Origin: an uncultured Christensenella sp.
GTDB taxonomy: Bacteria; Bacillota; Clostridia; Christensenellales; Borkfalkiaceae
DNA length: 11,608 nucleotides
Direction: 5' to 3'
Assembly (NCBI GenBank): GCA_910585595.1
Contig: CAJUET010000021.1
Coordinates: forward strand, 1-11,608
The first letter of the stretch is position 1. Each line of letters begins with the position of its first letter. The position numbers and the translations under genes are program-made. This document shows positions 1 through 5,677 of the stretch, piece by piece. The notes beneath the pieces are model-generated. The model was given only the letters and a program-made list of their open reading frames with translations, did not search any database and was not told where the DNA came from.

Positions 1-256
1 CCCACGACAAATAACGGAATACCGAAATCTTGTGTCCTTTTCGGGTTTCCACCACCATTTTAATAGACTCGTGCTCAAAATACATTTTTCTGATAATTTC
101 CGCCTCTTCGTTTCCCAATAAAGCAATACATTTATTCAAACAATCTATCGCTTTGCTTATGCGTTGAAGCTCACCACTCAATTCATGTCTGAATCTTTTA
201 CAAATCGCAATCTCCGTTCTGTACTCCTCATACTTTTTCAATAATTCCTTTACCAT
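1..256 (-). CDS. Sigma-factor-like / ArpU-like small regulator, C-terminus beyond window
   Basis: An 85-codon open frame reads on the minus strand from ATG at 254-256 and runs off the left edge of the window. A good ribosome site (GAGGGG) lies a few bases upstream. The visible protein is helical and charged. Residues 1-50 look like a coiled helix. From about residue 53 the pattern EEAEIIRKMYFE followed by a second helix ending in SVFRY resembles region 4 of small sigma-70-like or ArpU-like regulators on phages and integrative elements, where such a helix-turn-helix recruits RNA polymerase to late or transfer genes. The family call rests on pattern only; part of the recognition helix is outside the window. 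An intrinsic terminator lies just upstream, so its expression may be attenuated. Confidence 0.5.
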   Translation of the reverse strand, partial: MVKELLKKYEEYRTEIAICKRFRHELSGELQRISKAIDCLNKCIALLGNEEAEIIRKMYFEHESIKMVVETRKGHKISVFRYLSW

Positions 257-290
257 TTTCCCCTCACCGTAACTAAAAATTTTTATAAAA

Positions 291-328
291 AAATCCTCGG
301 CTTTGTTTTTCAACTTCGCCGAAGATTT
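291..328 (-). terminator. Intrinsic terminator upstream of the sigma-like gene
   Basis: On the minus strand an 11-bp stem (arms 318-328 and 291-301, one U-G wobble, AAATCTTCGGC against GCCGAGGATTT) is followed at once by a run of T. The C-A mismatch when read on the plus strand shows that it works best for minus-strand transcription. It sits 35 bp before the start of the sigma-like gene, so it either ends transcripts of the small upstream genes or acts in the leader of the sigma-like gene. Confidence 0.6.
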
Positions 329-404
329 TTCTTCTTTATTTATTTATTTATTTTAGAACGCACGCCTTACCGCCACCGTTCCTTTTTACCATTATTTTAT
401 TTTT

Positions 405-548
405 TTACACCTGCATTTCCGACAGATAATTAACCAATACTTCAACGATTTCAATCTGCTTTTCATCTAACTTCTTTGATATATAATTGACGATGTCCCC
501 GCATCCTCCTCTAATTCATATCTCTGTACAATCTATTTTTCTGTTCAT
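405..548 (-). pseudogene. Broken small ORF (47 sense codons with one internal UGA)
   Basis: Reading the minus strand from ATG at 546-548 gives ten codons (MNRKIDCTEI), then TGA at 516-518, then 36 more codons in the same frame ending with TAA at 405-407. The distal part (DIVNYISKKLDEKQ and onward to SEMQV) looks like a genuine amphipathic helical protein. An AGAGGAGG ribosome-site-like motif (505-512) lies between the stop and this part, but the ATG right after it (502-504) is out of frame by one base with a run of four G (497-500). A second reading with two compensating single-base shifts would give a continuous protein through YELEEDAG. The likely history is decay by point mutation or indel. 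It lies between the 46-residue gene and the sigma-like gene, in the same direction. Function unknown. Confidence 0.35.
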
Positions 549-649
549 TTTTTTAACTTGATGTTTTTACACCATTATAAAATTATTTTTATTTTTTGTA
601 AAGTGCTTTTGGGATACATAATTCACCGCACACTTTAACAAAAACATAT

Positions 650-790
650 TCACACAATATTTATATCTTTTTGTCTTTCGATTTCTTCCACCAACGCAAC
701 AATCAATAAATCAAATAACTCTTTCGGCATTTCTCCTAAATTGATATCCCCGTTTACTGTTACCTTGATTTCCTTTTGTTCTTTTCTCAT
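650..790 (-). CDS. Small hypothetical protein (46 aa)
   Basis: This minus-strand gene starts with ATG at 788-790, seven bases after a perfect AGGAGG, and ends with TGA at 650-652. The 46 residues begin with a basic stretch (MRKEQKEIKVTVNGDI), which looks like a short beta strand, followed by an acidic amphipathic helix (residues about 20-42, ELFDLLIVALVEEIERQ). There are no cysteines, no membrane segment and no recognised domain. It is the first gene of a minus-strand group that includes a broken ORF and a sigma-like gene. The ribosome site lies within an inverted repeat, which suggests control of translation or of promoter access. Small proteins of this shape are common next to recombinases on integrative elements, but I do not recognise the family. 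Confidence 0.6.
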   Translation of the reverse strand: MRKEQKEIKVTVNGDINLGEMPKELFDLLIVALVEEIERQKDINIV

Positions 791-796
791 AGTTTA

Positions 797-823
797 CCTC
801 CTGTGCCATATTATAACAGGAGG
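797..823. repeat. 8-bp inverted repeat over the ribosome site of the 46-aa gene
   Basis: CCTCCTGT (797-804) and ACAGGAGG (816-823) are perfect inverted arms with an 11-bp loop. On the minus-strand transcript the right arm would pair with the AGGAGG ribosome site of the 46-aa gene. On the plus strand the arm is followed by CTTTTCTTTTT, so it may also act as a weak terminator. The loop contains TATAAT read on the minus strand, but no fair -35 box stands 17 bp upstream of it. Confidence 0.5.
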
Positions 824-837
824 CTTTTCTTTTTGCG

Positions 838-892
838 GTGAGCTGAAAGTGAACTTAAACGGAAGCAAAGGTGAACCGTAGGTGAACTATAC
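838..892. repeat. Five tandem 11-bp units, iteron-like (consensus GTGAAC then AT-rich)
   Basis: Units begin at 838 (GTGAGC), 849 (GTGAAC), 860 (CGGAAG, degenerate), 871 (GTGAAC) and 882 (GTGAAC), exactly 11 bp apart. This puts every copy on about the same face of the helix, as for a protein that binds cooperatively. The array lies between the minus-strand small genes and the plus-strand recombinase, so it could be an operator for either direction, or a site for a replication or excision protein. Confidence 0.5.
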
Positions 893-1176
893 GTTTGTTT
901 TTCAAGTGGTTATGGTATCAAAAAACTCCTTAGCCGTTGCATTCCAATACCCCTGCCACCGTTTACGGCAAGGTCACTTGCAAAAATATTGCAACTGTTT
1001 CAATATGGCAATTATTATGCAATTTTTTTGCCGTTCCCTTGACGGCACGGCGTTTTTTGATTTTTTTGTCTTGGTTTCGGTTAAATGAAAATTTTTTATC
1101 TTTTTTTCTCGAAGTCTAACCGTAGTCGTGACTTCCTTTGTTACGATTGCGGCAAAAATTTTATTCGGAGGTTTTT
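893..1176. other. Intergenic leader of recombinase A, no convincing gene
   Basis: The roughly 280 bp before recombinase A hold no reading frame with both a ribosome site and protein-like composition. They contain short dyads (GCAAG-GTCA-CTTGC at 970-983 and TTGCAA-type elements after it) and one terminator-like hairpin, annotated separately. No consensus promoter was found; the TTTTTT-rich stretches make -10 calls unreliable. Confidence 0.4.
1029..1057 (+). terminator. Terminator-like hairpin upstream of recombinase A
   Basis: TGCCGT (1029-1034) pairs with ACGGCA (1042-1047) over a 7-base loop. Five bases later a run of six T begins, with a further T run after 1060. The gap between stem and T run makes this weaker than a classic terminator. 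It would reduce plus-strand read-through into the recombinase gene from the left. Confidence 0.35.
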
Positions 1177-2784
1177 ATGAAAACAGCGGCGGTGTACGCG
1201 AGATATTCTTGCGACAGGCAAAACGAACAAAGCATCGACGGGCAAATTCACGTCTGTCAAGACTTTGCGGAACGGAACGACATTAAAATCGTCAAAACCT
1301 ATATTGACAAGGCAATGTCGGGAACGAACGACAACCGTGAAGCATTCCAGCGAATGCTTAAAGACAGCGATAAAAAAGAATGGGATTACGTTCTCATCTA
1401 TAAGCTCGACCGTTTCAGCCGCAATAAATACGAAATGGCGATCCACCGCAAACACCTCAAAGACAACGGCATCAAAATTCTTTCCGCTATGGAAAATATC
1501 CCCGACAGTCCCGAGGGCACCTTGCTTGAATCGCTTCTCGAAGGAATCAATCAGTATTATTCGGAAGAATTATCCCAAAAGACCAAACGCGGTATGAACG
1601 AAACGCGCTTGAAAGGCAACTTCATCGGCGGGATCGTCAATTACGGTTATTCCTTGAAGCCCGTTTATTCGGAGATAAACGGTAAGCAAGTTGTCACGGC
1701 TCAGAAAGTGATTATCAACGAACAGGAAGCCCCGATCGTAAGGGAAATCTTCGAAGAATATGCAAACGGCAAATTACCCGTTGACATTGCAAGAGATTTA
1801 TGCGGGCGCGGAATCAGACGTCGCGGCAATTCTTTTCAAGCACAGTCTGTCTATCATATTTTACGGCAGGAGAAATATACGGGCATCTACCGCATCCACG
1901 ACATGACGTTCGATAACATCTATCCCGCTATCGTCCCTCACGAAGTATTCAAAGTCGTGAAAACGCGCATCGAAGCCAACCAATACGGGAAACACCCGAC
2001 GAGCGACGTCAACTACTTATTGAAAGGAAAAATTTACTGCGGGTACTGCGGCAGACGCATGACCTCGTTTACGGGCACTTCGAAATCGGGCGTCATCAGC
2101 CGTTATTACAAATGCCACAAAACTTCACCTTGCAAACAGAGCAAGACGATTAGAAAAGAGCCTTTGGAGCAGGCGATTTCTTCCGCCCTGAAAAATCTGC
2201 TTTGTTCCGAAGAAAACTTTTCTCTCCTACTCGATAAGATCGTTGAGTTCAACGATAAAGCTTTGAAAGATAATACGGAATTGAAAATAGCCGAAAAAGA
2301 ATTGTCTGCCGTTGAAAAATCACTGACTAATCTGCTTAACGCGATCGAGGCGGGAATGTTGACCGAAACGACCAAAGAGCGTTTATTAGAGTTGGAATCC
2401 CGTAAACGAGATTTGAAAGAAAAAATTCTGATGGAAAAAACAAAAGAAGTCAAACCGCCCGATAAAAATAAGACTGCGCAATATCTGCTTTATGCATTGT
2501 CCCAGCCGACAACAGCAATGATAGAACTGCTTGTAGAAAAAGTCCTCATCACAGACGAAGCGGTAATGCTTTATCTGAAATATACAACGGACACGCCACC
2601 GAATAAGCCCAGACGCGGACGACCGAAAAAAAGCGAAAACCCCGAACGGATTTTATCCGAACGGGGCTTTCTTTTTTATCAATTCTGCTATTCTTATAAA
2701 GTGAATATCGGAAGACCGAAAATCGTCAAATCTACCCCGCACAAATCGAAAACAAGATATATAATGGTCCAAATTTTTATTTGA
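1177..2784 (+). CDS. Large serine recombinase (integrase of element A)
   Basis: This 535-residue protein is a site-specific recombinase that cuts and rejoins attachment sites through a serine-DNA bond. The N-terminal resolvase domain (1-140) has YARYS with catalytic Ser11, the QSIDGQ segment and LDRFSR (Arg79, Arg82). A recombinase domain follows (about 155-265), then a zinc ribbon (Cys288, Cys291, Cys313, Cys319) and a coiled-coil insertion (about 365-425), the standard order for phage or transposon large serine integrases. I chose ATG 1177 rather than 1138 because GGAGG stands just before it and MKTAAVYARYS is the usual start of the family. The tail after residue 470 is unusual: a KPRRGRPKK stretch resembling an AT-hook, then residues encoded by a terminator hairpin and by DNA beyond it. 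The original stop was probably lost or moved. It converges on the tRNA genes, as expected for an integrase next to its attachment site. Confidence 0.95.
   Translation: MKTAAVYARYSCDRQNEQSIDGQIHVCQDFAERNDIKIVKTYIDKAMSGTNDNREAFQRMLKDSDKKEWDYVLIYKLDRFSRNKYEMAIHRKHLKDNGIKILSAMENIPDSPEGTLLESLLEGINQYYSEELSQKTKRGMNETRLKGNFIGGIVNYGYSLKPVYSEINGKQVVTAQKVIINEQEAPIVREIFEEYANGKLPVDIARDLCGRGIRRRGNSFQAQSVYHILRQEKYTGIYRIHDMTFDNIYPAIVPHEVFKVVKTRIEANQYGKHPTSDVNYLLKGKIYCGYCGRRMTSFTGTSKSGVISRYYKCHKTSPCKQSKTIRKEPLEQAISSALKNLLCSEENFSLLLDKIVEFNDKALKDNTELKIAEKELSAVEKSLTNLLNAIEAGMLTETTKERLLELESRKRDLKEKILMEKTKEVKPPDKNKTAQYLLYALSQPTTAMIELLVEKVLITDEAVMLYLKYTTDTPPNKPRRGRPKKSENPERILSERGFLFYQFCYSYKVNIGRPKIVKSTPHKSKTRYIMVQIFI
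2640..2677 (+). terminator. Intrinsic terminator inside the 3' part of recombinase A
   Basis: CCCCG (2640-2644) pairs with CGGGG (2662-2666) and CGGAT (2647-2651) with ATCCG (2655-2659). A symmetric AA/AA internal loop lies between them, with a TTT end loop and then CTTTCTTTTTT. It is a normal plus-strand terminator, yet the recombinase frame runs through it for 36 more codons. It probably ended the ancestral gene, whose stop codon lay near here. Confidence 0.65.
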
Positions 2785-2908
2785 CACTACATATTGTGGC
2801 TTTCCTCCGCTTTTATCCGTTTCATCCGCAATTTAAGTGTTCTACTGGGGTTGACACCCCCCTTGGGAAGAAAGGTCTGCAAAATAAAAACCGCCGTAAG
2901 ATAAAACG
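2785..2908. other. Junction between element A and the tRNA island
   Basis: This stretch has no gene. Its one marked feature is a GGGGT-TGAC-ACCCC dyad at 2847-2860. The right boundary of element A probably lies here or in the last codons of the recombinase, but no second copy of an attachment core is visible in the window to fix it. Confidence 0.35.
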
Positions 2909-2939
2909 AAAAAGTCCGAAATTCGCATTCGGACTTTTT
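2909..2939. terminator. Bidirectional terminator downstream of tRNA-Val
   Basis: A perfect 12-bp stem (2909-2920 with 2928-2939, AAAAAGTCCGAA) with a 7-base loop carries T runs on both strands. On the minus strand it follows the tRNA-Val gene by 8 bp and should end its transcript. On the plus strand it would stop read-through from recombinase A. Confidence 0.85.
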
Positions 2940-2947
2940 ATAGAATC

Positions 2948-3024
2948 TGGTGGGGACAACAGGGCTCGAACCTGTGACCTCACGCATGTGAAGCGTGCGC
3001 TCTAACCAACTGAGCTATGCCCCC
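2948..3024 (-). tRNA. tRNA-Val (anticodon CAC)
   Basis: The minus strand folds into a complete cloverleaf of 77 nt including the encoded CCA. It has acceptor arms GGGGGCA and TGTCCCC (one G-U pair), a D arm with AGCTCAGTTGGTTAGAGC, an anticodon stem CACGC/GCGTG around loop TTCACAT, and a T arm with GGTTCGAGCC. Anticodon CAC reads the valine codon GTG. The promoter is just upstream and the terminator just downstream, so it is a single-gene unit. Its 3' end points towards element A. Confidence 0.95.
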
Positions 3025-3034
3025 AGACAATATT

Positions 3035-3064
3035 ATTTTAATACATTCTGAGCAATATTGTCAA
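3035..3064 (-). promoter_or_regulatory. Promoter of tRNA-Val
   Basis: On the minus strand TTGACA (3059-3064) and TAAAAT (3035-3040) are 18 bp apart. The -10 box ends 10 bp before the first tRNA base, which suits a stable-RNA vegetative promoter. Confidence 0.7.
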
Positions 3065-3154
3065 ATGATTTTGACTGAATCAATAAAGATTTTCATATTT
3101 ACCTTTAATTTTCTTTTCTTCAACGAAAATTTTTTAGAAGATGCAAAAAAACGC

Positions 3155-3182
3155 TTGATTTTTTCGGGAAATATGGTATAAT
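3155..3182 (+). promoter_or_regulatory. Promoter of tRNA-Ala
   Basis: TTGATT (3155-3160) and TATAAT (3177-3182) are 16 bp apart. A TGG just before the -10 makes an extended -10 element. Transcription would start a few bases before the tRNA gene at 3197. Confidence 0.8.
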
Positions 3183-3196
3183 CAAATCATAGTTTT

Positions 3197-3272
3197 GGGG
3201 ATATAGCTCATCTGGTAGAGCGGTACGTTCGCAACGTACAGGTAACGTGTTCGAGTCACGCTATCTCCACCA
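3197..3272 (+). tRNA. tRNA-Ala (anticodon CGC)
   Basis: This is a 76-nt cloverleaf with encoded CCA. The acceptor arms are GGGGATA and TATCTCC and include the G3-U70 pair that alanyl-tRNA synthetase recognises. The D arm contains AGCTCATCTGGTAGAGC, the anticodon stem is GTACG/CGTAC around loop TTCGCAA, and the T arm contains GTTCGAGTC. Anticodon CGC reads the alanine codon GCG. Its last 17 bases (3256-3272) overlap the 3' end of the opposing recombinase gene, so element B is probably inserted at the 3' end of this tRNA gene, which would have been restored by the element. Confidence 0.95.
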
Positions 3273-4836
3273 TTACGGGGGTATACGCACACCCCTCTGA
3301 ATTAGAAACCGAATTGTCGGTTTCTTTTTCTTTTGCGCCGTTTTCGACCTCGCCGCCGTCGCCGTCGGGGTAATCGGGGAAAATCAAGTTCAAAAGCAAC
3401 TCGTTTTTCTGCCCGCTTTTCAAATTGAAAATGACTTTCATTTTATCGTCATAAAGCAATATTTTGTAAACAAACACGTCGATTAGGTCTTTGCGGTTTT
3501 TCGTCTTGGAATAGTCCAGCGTTCTGAAATGTAACAGCCATTTGCGAATGTCCGCATAGGTGTAATTGATTTGCAACGCCTTTTCGCTCTCTATGGTGTC
3601 GTTCAGTTCCTTGTTCTCGCTCTCTAACTTTTCAATTTGCGCTAAAATCGTGTCGGCGATTTTGCCGAGCATTAACGCTTGCATAAGGTTGTTTATCGCC
3701 TTTTGGTTGTCCGCGACTAAACTTTCAAGCCGCTTTATCTCGCTGTCGTTGCGCTCCTCTTGTATCAACATATAGGTTTCTGCCGCGACCATATCAATAA
3801 AATCGTCCGTCAAAACGCCGTGCGGGTTTTGCTCCGTGCCGTTGCCTACAATGGCGTAAACAATTTCGTCCTCAATAAACTGCTGGCGAATTGTCCGCTT
3901 GTCGCAAATGCCTTTTGAAACGCCCACGCACTTGTAGTAGTGGTGAATTTTGCCGCTTTTGCTCGTGGACGATATACCCGTCATTTTGTGCGCGCACTTG
4001 CCGCATAGCAATTTTTCCGACAAAAGATATTCGACCTTTGCTTTGCCGCGCGAGGGTGCGGCGGCGTATTTCGCTAACACCTTTTGCACGTCTGCAAAAA
4101 GTTCGTCGTCAATAAGTTGCGGTATGCCGCCGTCGATTTCCTCGCCGTGAAAAATGTACTTACCCAAATACCGACGATTTGAAAATATGCTGTTAAAACT
4201 GTTTTTGCCCCATTTGCCGCCCGTCGAGGTCGGTATTCCGCGCTCGTTCAGATAACGGGCGATTTGCGCGTAATTGTAGCCGCTCGCCAACATTTCAAAC
4301 ATACGCTTTACAATGGGCGCGGTGTCCTCGTCAATGACATAATCTTTCTTTTCGTCTATCTTGTAGCCGAGCGGGACTTTGCCGCCGAAAAACTTGCATT
4401 TCGAGGCTGATATTGCGATGCCGCGCTTTATCTTTTGCGACAATTCCGCGCTGTAATATTCCGCCATACTTTCCAAAACGCCCTCAATGAGTATTCCGCT
4501 TGCGTCGTCGGTTATGTTCTCTTTTGCCGATAACACGCGCACGCCGTTCTTTTTCAGTTTTGCCTTGTACGTTGCGCTGTCGTACCTATTGCGGGCGAAA
4601 CGGTCTAATTGATAGACAACGACAAACTGAAAGCCTTTGCGCTTGCTGTCCTCAATCATTTGCAAAAATTCGGGGCGTTTGTCTGTCGTACCCGTCAAGG
4701 CGCGGTCTATGTATTCGTGGACTATGCGCAAGCCGCTACGCTCTGCGAAAGCGTAACATTCTTTGAGTTGCCCCTCAATGCTTTGCTCGTTCTGCGCGTG
4801 TGAACTGAAACGGGCGTAAATAACTGCATTTTTCAT
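3256..4836 (-). CDS. Large serine recombinase (integrase of element B)
   Basis: This 526-residue protein has the same architecture as the recombinase of element A but is a clearly different sequence. The resolvase domain (1-140) contains YARFS with catalytic Ser11 and LDRFAR (Arg79, Arg82). The recombinase domain covers about 155-260, the zinc ribbon has Cys278, Cys281, Cys303 and Cys311, and the coiled-coil insertion lies at about 360-420. The start at 4836 is backed by AAAGGAG about 9 bases upstream. The last residues (VMVEIA) and the stop are read from the antisense strand of the tRNA-Ala 3' end, so the C-terminus depends on the integration site. It would integrate and excise element B. 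Upstream lies a long quasi-palindrome that probably holds its promoter or a binding site; a perfect TTGACA points towards the gene at 4950-4955, but no good -10 follows. Confidence 0.95.
   Translation of the reverse strand: MKNAVIYARFSSHAQNEQSIEGQLKECYAFAERSGLRIVHEYIDRALTGTTDKRPEFLQMIEDSKRKGFQFVVVYQLDRFARNRYDSATYKAKLKKNGVRVLSAKENITDDASGILIEGVLESMAEYYSAELSQKIKRGIAISASKCKFFGGKVPLGYKIDEKKDYVIDEDTAPIVKRMFEMLASGYNYAQIARYLNERGIPTSTGGKWGKNSFNSIFSNRRYLGKYIFHGEEIDGGIPQLIDDELFADVQKVLAKYAAAPSRGKAKVEYLLSEKLLCGKCAHKMTGISSTSKSGKIHHYYKCVGVSKGICDKRTIRQQFIEDEIVYAIVGNGTEQNPHGVLTDDFIDMVAAETYMLIQEERNDSEIKRLESLVADNQKAINNLMQALMLGKIADTILAQIEKLESENKELNDTIESEKALQINYTYADIRKWLLHFRTLDYSKTKNRKDLIDVFVYKILLYDDKMKVIFNLKSGQKNELLLNLIFPDYPDGDGGEVENGAKEKETDNSVSNSEGCAYTPVMVEIA
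3278..3295. repeat. GGGGT/ACCCC dyad next to tRNA-Ala
   Basis: GGGGT (3278-3282) and ACCCC (3291-3295) are inverted arms with an 8-bp loop, placed 5 bp after the tRNA CCA and inside the end of recombinase B. The same arms occur beside recombinase A at 2847-2860. It may be a recombinase half-site or a weak hairpin; there is no T run. Confidence 0.3.
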
Positions 4837-4889
4837 TGTGCTTTGCTCCTTTGCGCTGTCTGCGTGTGTGCGGACTGCGGCTTAAAAAA

Positions 4890-5072
4890 TTTTGTGTTCG
4901 CTTTGGTGCTTACCGTCTTAACCAGCAAAAAATGCCGTCGCAGACAAATTGTCAAGGGTTTGCGCCGTAGGCGACGACGGTTTTATGCCTAACGGGAGAT
5001 AAATCGTCGCCCTTTACAATTTGGCAAGACGGCGTATTCCGTCCCCAGACGGTAAGCACAAGCGACACAAAA
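4890..5072. repeat. 183-bp imperfect palindrome upstream of recombinase B
   Basis: The outer arms 4890-4918 and 5047-5072 include a perfect 13-bp match (GTGCTTACCGTCT at 4906-4918 with its complement at 5047-5059) and continue outward with small gaps. The inner arms are 4945-4958 with 5010-5023 (13 of 14) and GGCGACGA at 4970-4977 with TCGTCGCC at 5004-5011, around a 26-bp centre. It occupies the upstream region of recombinase B. Possible roles are a recombinase-binding or attachment region, a transfer origin hairpin, an invertible control segment, or a decayed small inverted-repeat element. Confidence 0.6.
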
Positions 5073-5232
5073 ACCATAAAATACTTACCGAAAAATAATA
5101 ATAGCTCAAAATGATTTTATCAGAAATAGAACAAGAAATAATATCGAAATGTTGGGAATTAAAGCATAAATTGTAATTAGATTTTTATGTCGATTGTATT
5201 TTTATAAAAATTTTTTTCTCAATGGTATTCTA
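5073..5232. other. AT-rich gap, no gene seen
   Basis: About 160 bp between the palindrome and the promoter of the regulator operon are very AT-rich. They hold no reading frame with a ribosome site and no hairpin of note. Confidence 0.4.
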
Positions 5233-5261
5233 TTGACAAGCAATTTCTAATAGTGTATAAT
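5233..5261 (+). promoter_or_regulatory. Consensus promoter of the regulator/ABC operon with possible operator
   Basis: TTGACA (5233-5238) and TATAAT (5256-5261) are both perfect and are 17 bp apart. Two GTGTAT copies (5253-5258 and 5262-5267) cover the -10 box and are a likely operator for the GntR-type repressor encoded next, since operators of this family often contain GTGTA elements. Such a strong promoter fits a repressed, inducible operon. Confidence 0.85.
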
Positions 5262-5265
5262 GTGT

Positions 5266-5292
5266 ATGCTCGAACAGCACATTAAGGAGCAT
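5266..5292 (+). promoter_or_regulatory. Small dyad covering the ribosome site of the regulator gene
   Basis: ATGCTC (5266-5271) and GAGCAT (5287-5292) are inverted arms. The right arm overlaps the AAGGAG ribosome site (5284-5289), which stands 10 bases before the TTG start. It may lower translation of the regulator; the stem is only 6 bp. Confidence 0.3.
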
Positions 5293-5299
5293 TGATACC

Positions 5300-5677
5300 T
5301 TGAACATAATCATTACGAACACATCTGATAAACCTCTTTATTTACAAATTAAAGAGCAAATAAAAGAAGCTATACTTAAAGGCGAATTGCAAGACGGAGA
5401 ATTATTGCCTTCTGTTCGCACTTTTGCTAACGACCTCGGCGTAAGTGTTCTTACTACGCGGCGCGTTTATGACGAGTTAGAACAAGAGGGCTTTGCAATA
5501 AGTCAAGCTGGACGAGGAACATTTGTTACTATGGGAAATCTTGAACTATTGCGCGATACTAAACGCAGACTTGTAGAAAGTGATATGCAAAAGGCAATTT
5601 ATAACGCAAAATTGTTCGGTATTACAAAAGAGGAATTGCAAACAATGATGGATATTCTTTTCGAGGAGGACGAATAA
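5300..5677 (+). CDS. GntR-family transcriptional regulator, YtrA type
   Basis: This 125-residue DNA-binding repressor probably controls its own operon. Residues 10-77 form the GntR winged helix: KPLYLQIKEQIKEAILKGEL, then LPSVRTFANDLGVS (turn and recognition helix), then the wing GRGTFV at 71-76. The short C-terminal part (80-125, two helices) with no large ligand domain is typical of the YtrA subgroup, which usually sits in front of ABC transporter genes. The start is TTG at 5300; no ATG fits, and AAGGAG lies 10 bases upstream. The stop codon touches the ATG of the ATPase gene, so the genes are translationally coupled. The expected inducer is a membrane-active compound or envelope stress, as for other YtrA-type systems; the true signal is unknown. 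Confidence 0.93.
   Translation: MNIIITNTSDKPLYLQIKEQIKEAILKGELQDGELLPSVRTFANDLGVSVLTTRRVYDELEQEGFAISQAGRGTFVTMGNLELLRDTKRRLVESDMQKAIYNAKLFGITKEELQTMMDILFEEDE

Larger units (their letters stand above)
1..2784. mobile_element. Element A: integrative element with serine recombinase at its right end (partial)
   Basis: The stretch holds a large serine recombinase as its outermost right-hand gene, next to host tRNA genes, and small minus-strand genes of the kind found on phages and integrative elements (a sigma-like protein and short hypothetical proteins). The left end is outside the window and no attachment repeats could be recognised, so both limits are approximate; the right limit is set at the end of the recombinase reading frame. 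It could be a prophage remnant or an integrative mobilizable element; no capsid, relaxase or replication gene is visible to decide. Confidence 0.55.

Noticed and set aside
838..892. CRISPR array
   Set aside because: Units of 11 bp with no spacers are far too short; this is an iteron-like repeat.
882..1119. Two overlapping plus-strand frames before recombinase A
   Set aside because: They are low-complexity, Phe-rich products of T-rich DNA with no ribosome site, and they overlap a terminator-like hairpin.
1138..1176. Upstream start at 1138 for recombinase A
   Set aside because: The 13 extra residues are not family-like, and a good ribosome site stands directly before ATG 1177.
2781..3005. Plus-strand 74-codon frame after recombinase A
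   Set aside because: It runs through a terminator and the antisense of tRNA-Val and has no ribosome site.
4950..4978. Promoter for recombinase B from TTGACA at 4950-4955
   Set aside because: The -35 is perfect but the base run 17 bp on (TTTTTT) is a poor -10, so it is mentioned but not called as a promoter.
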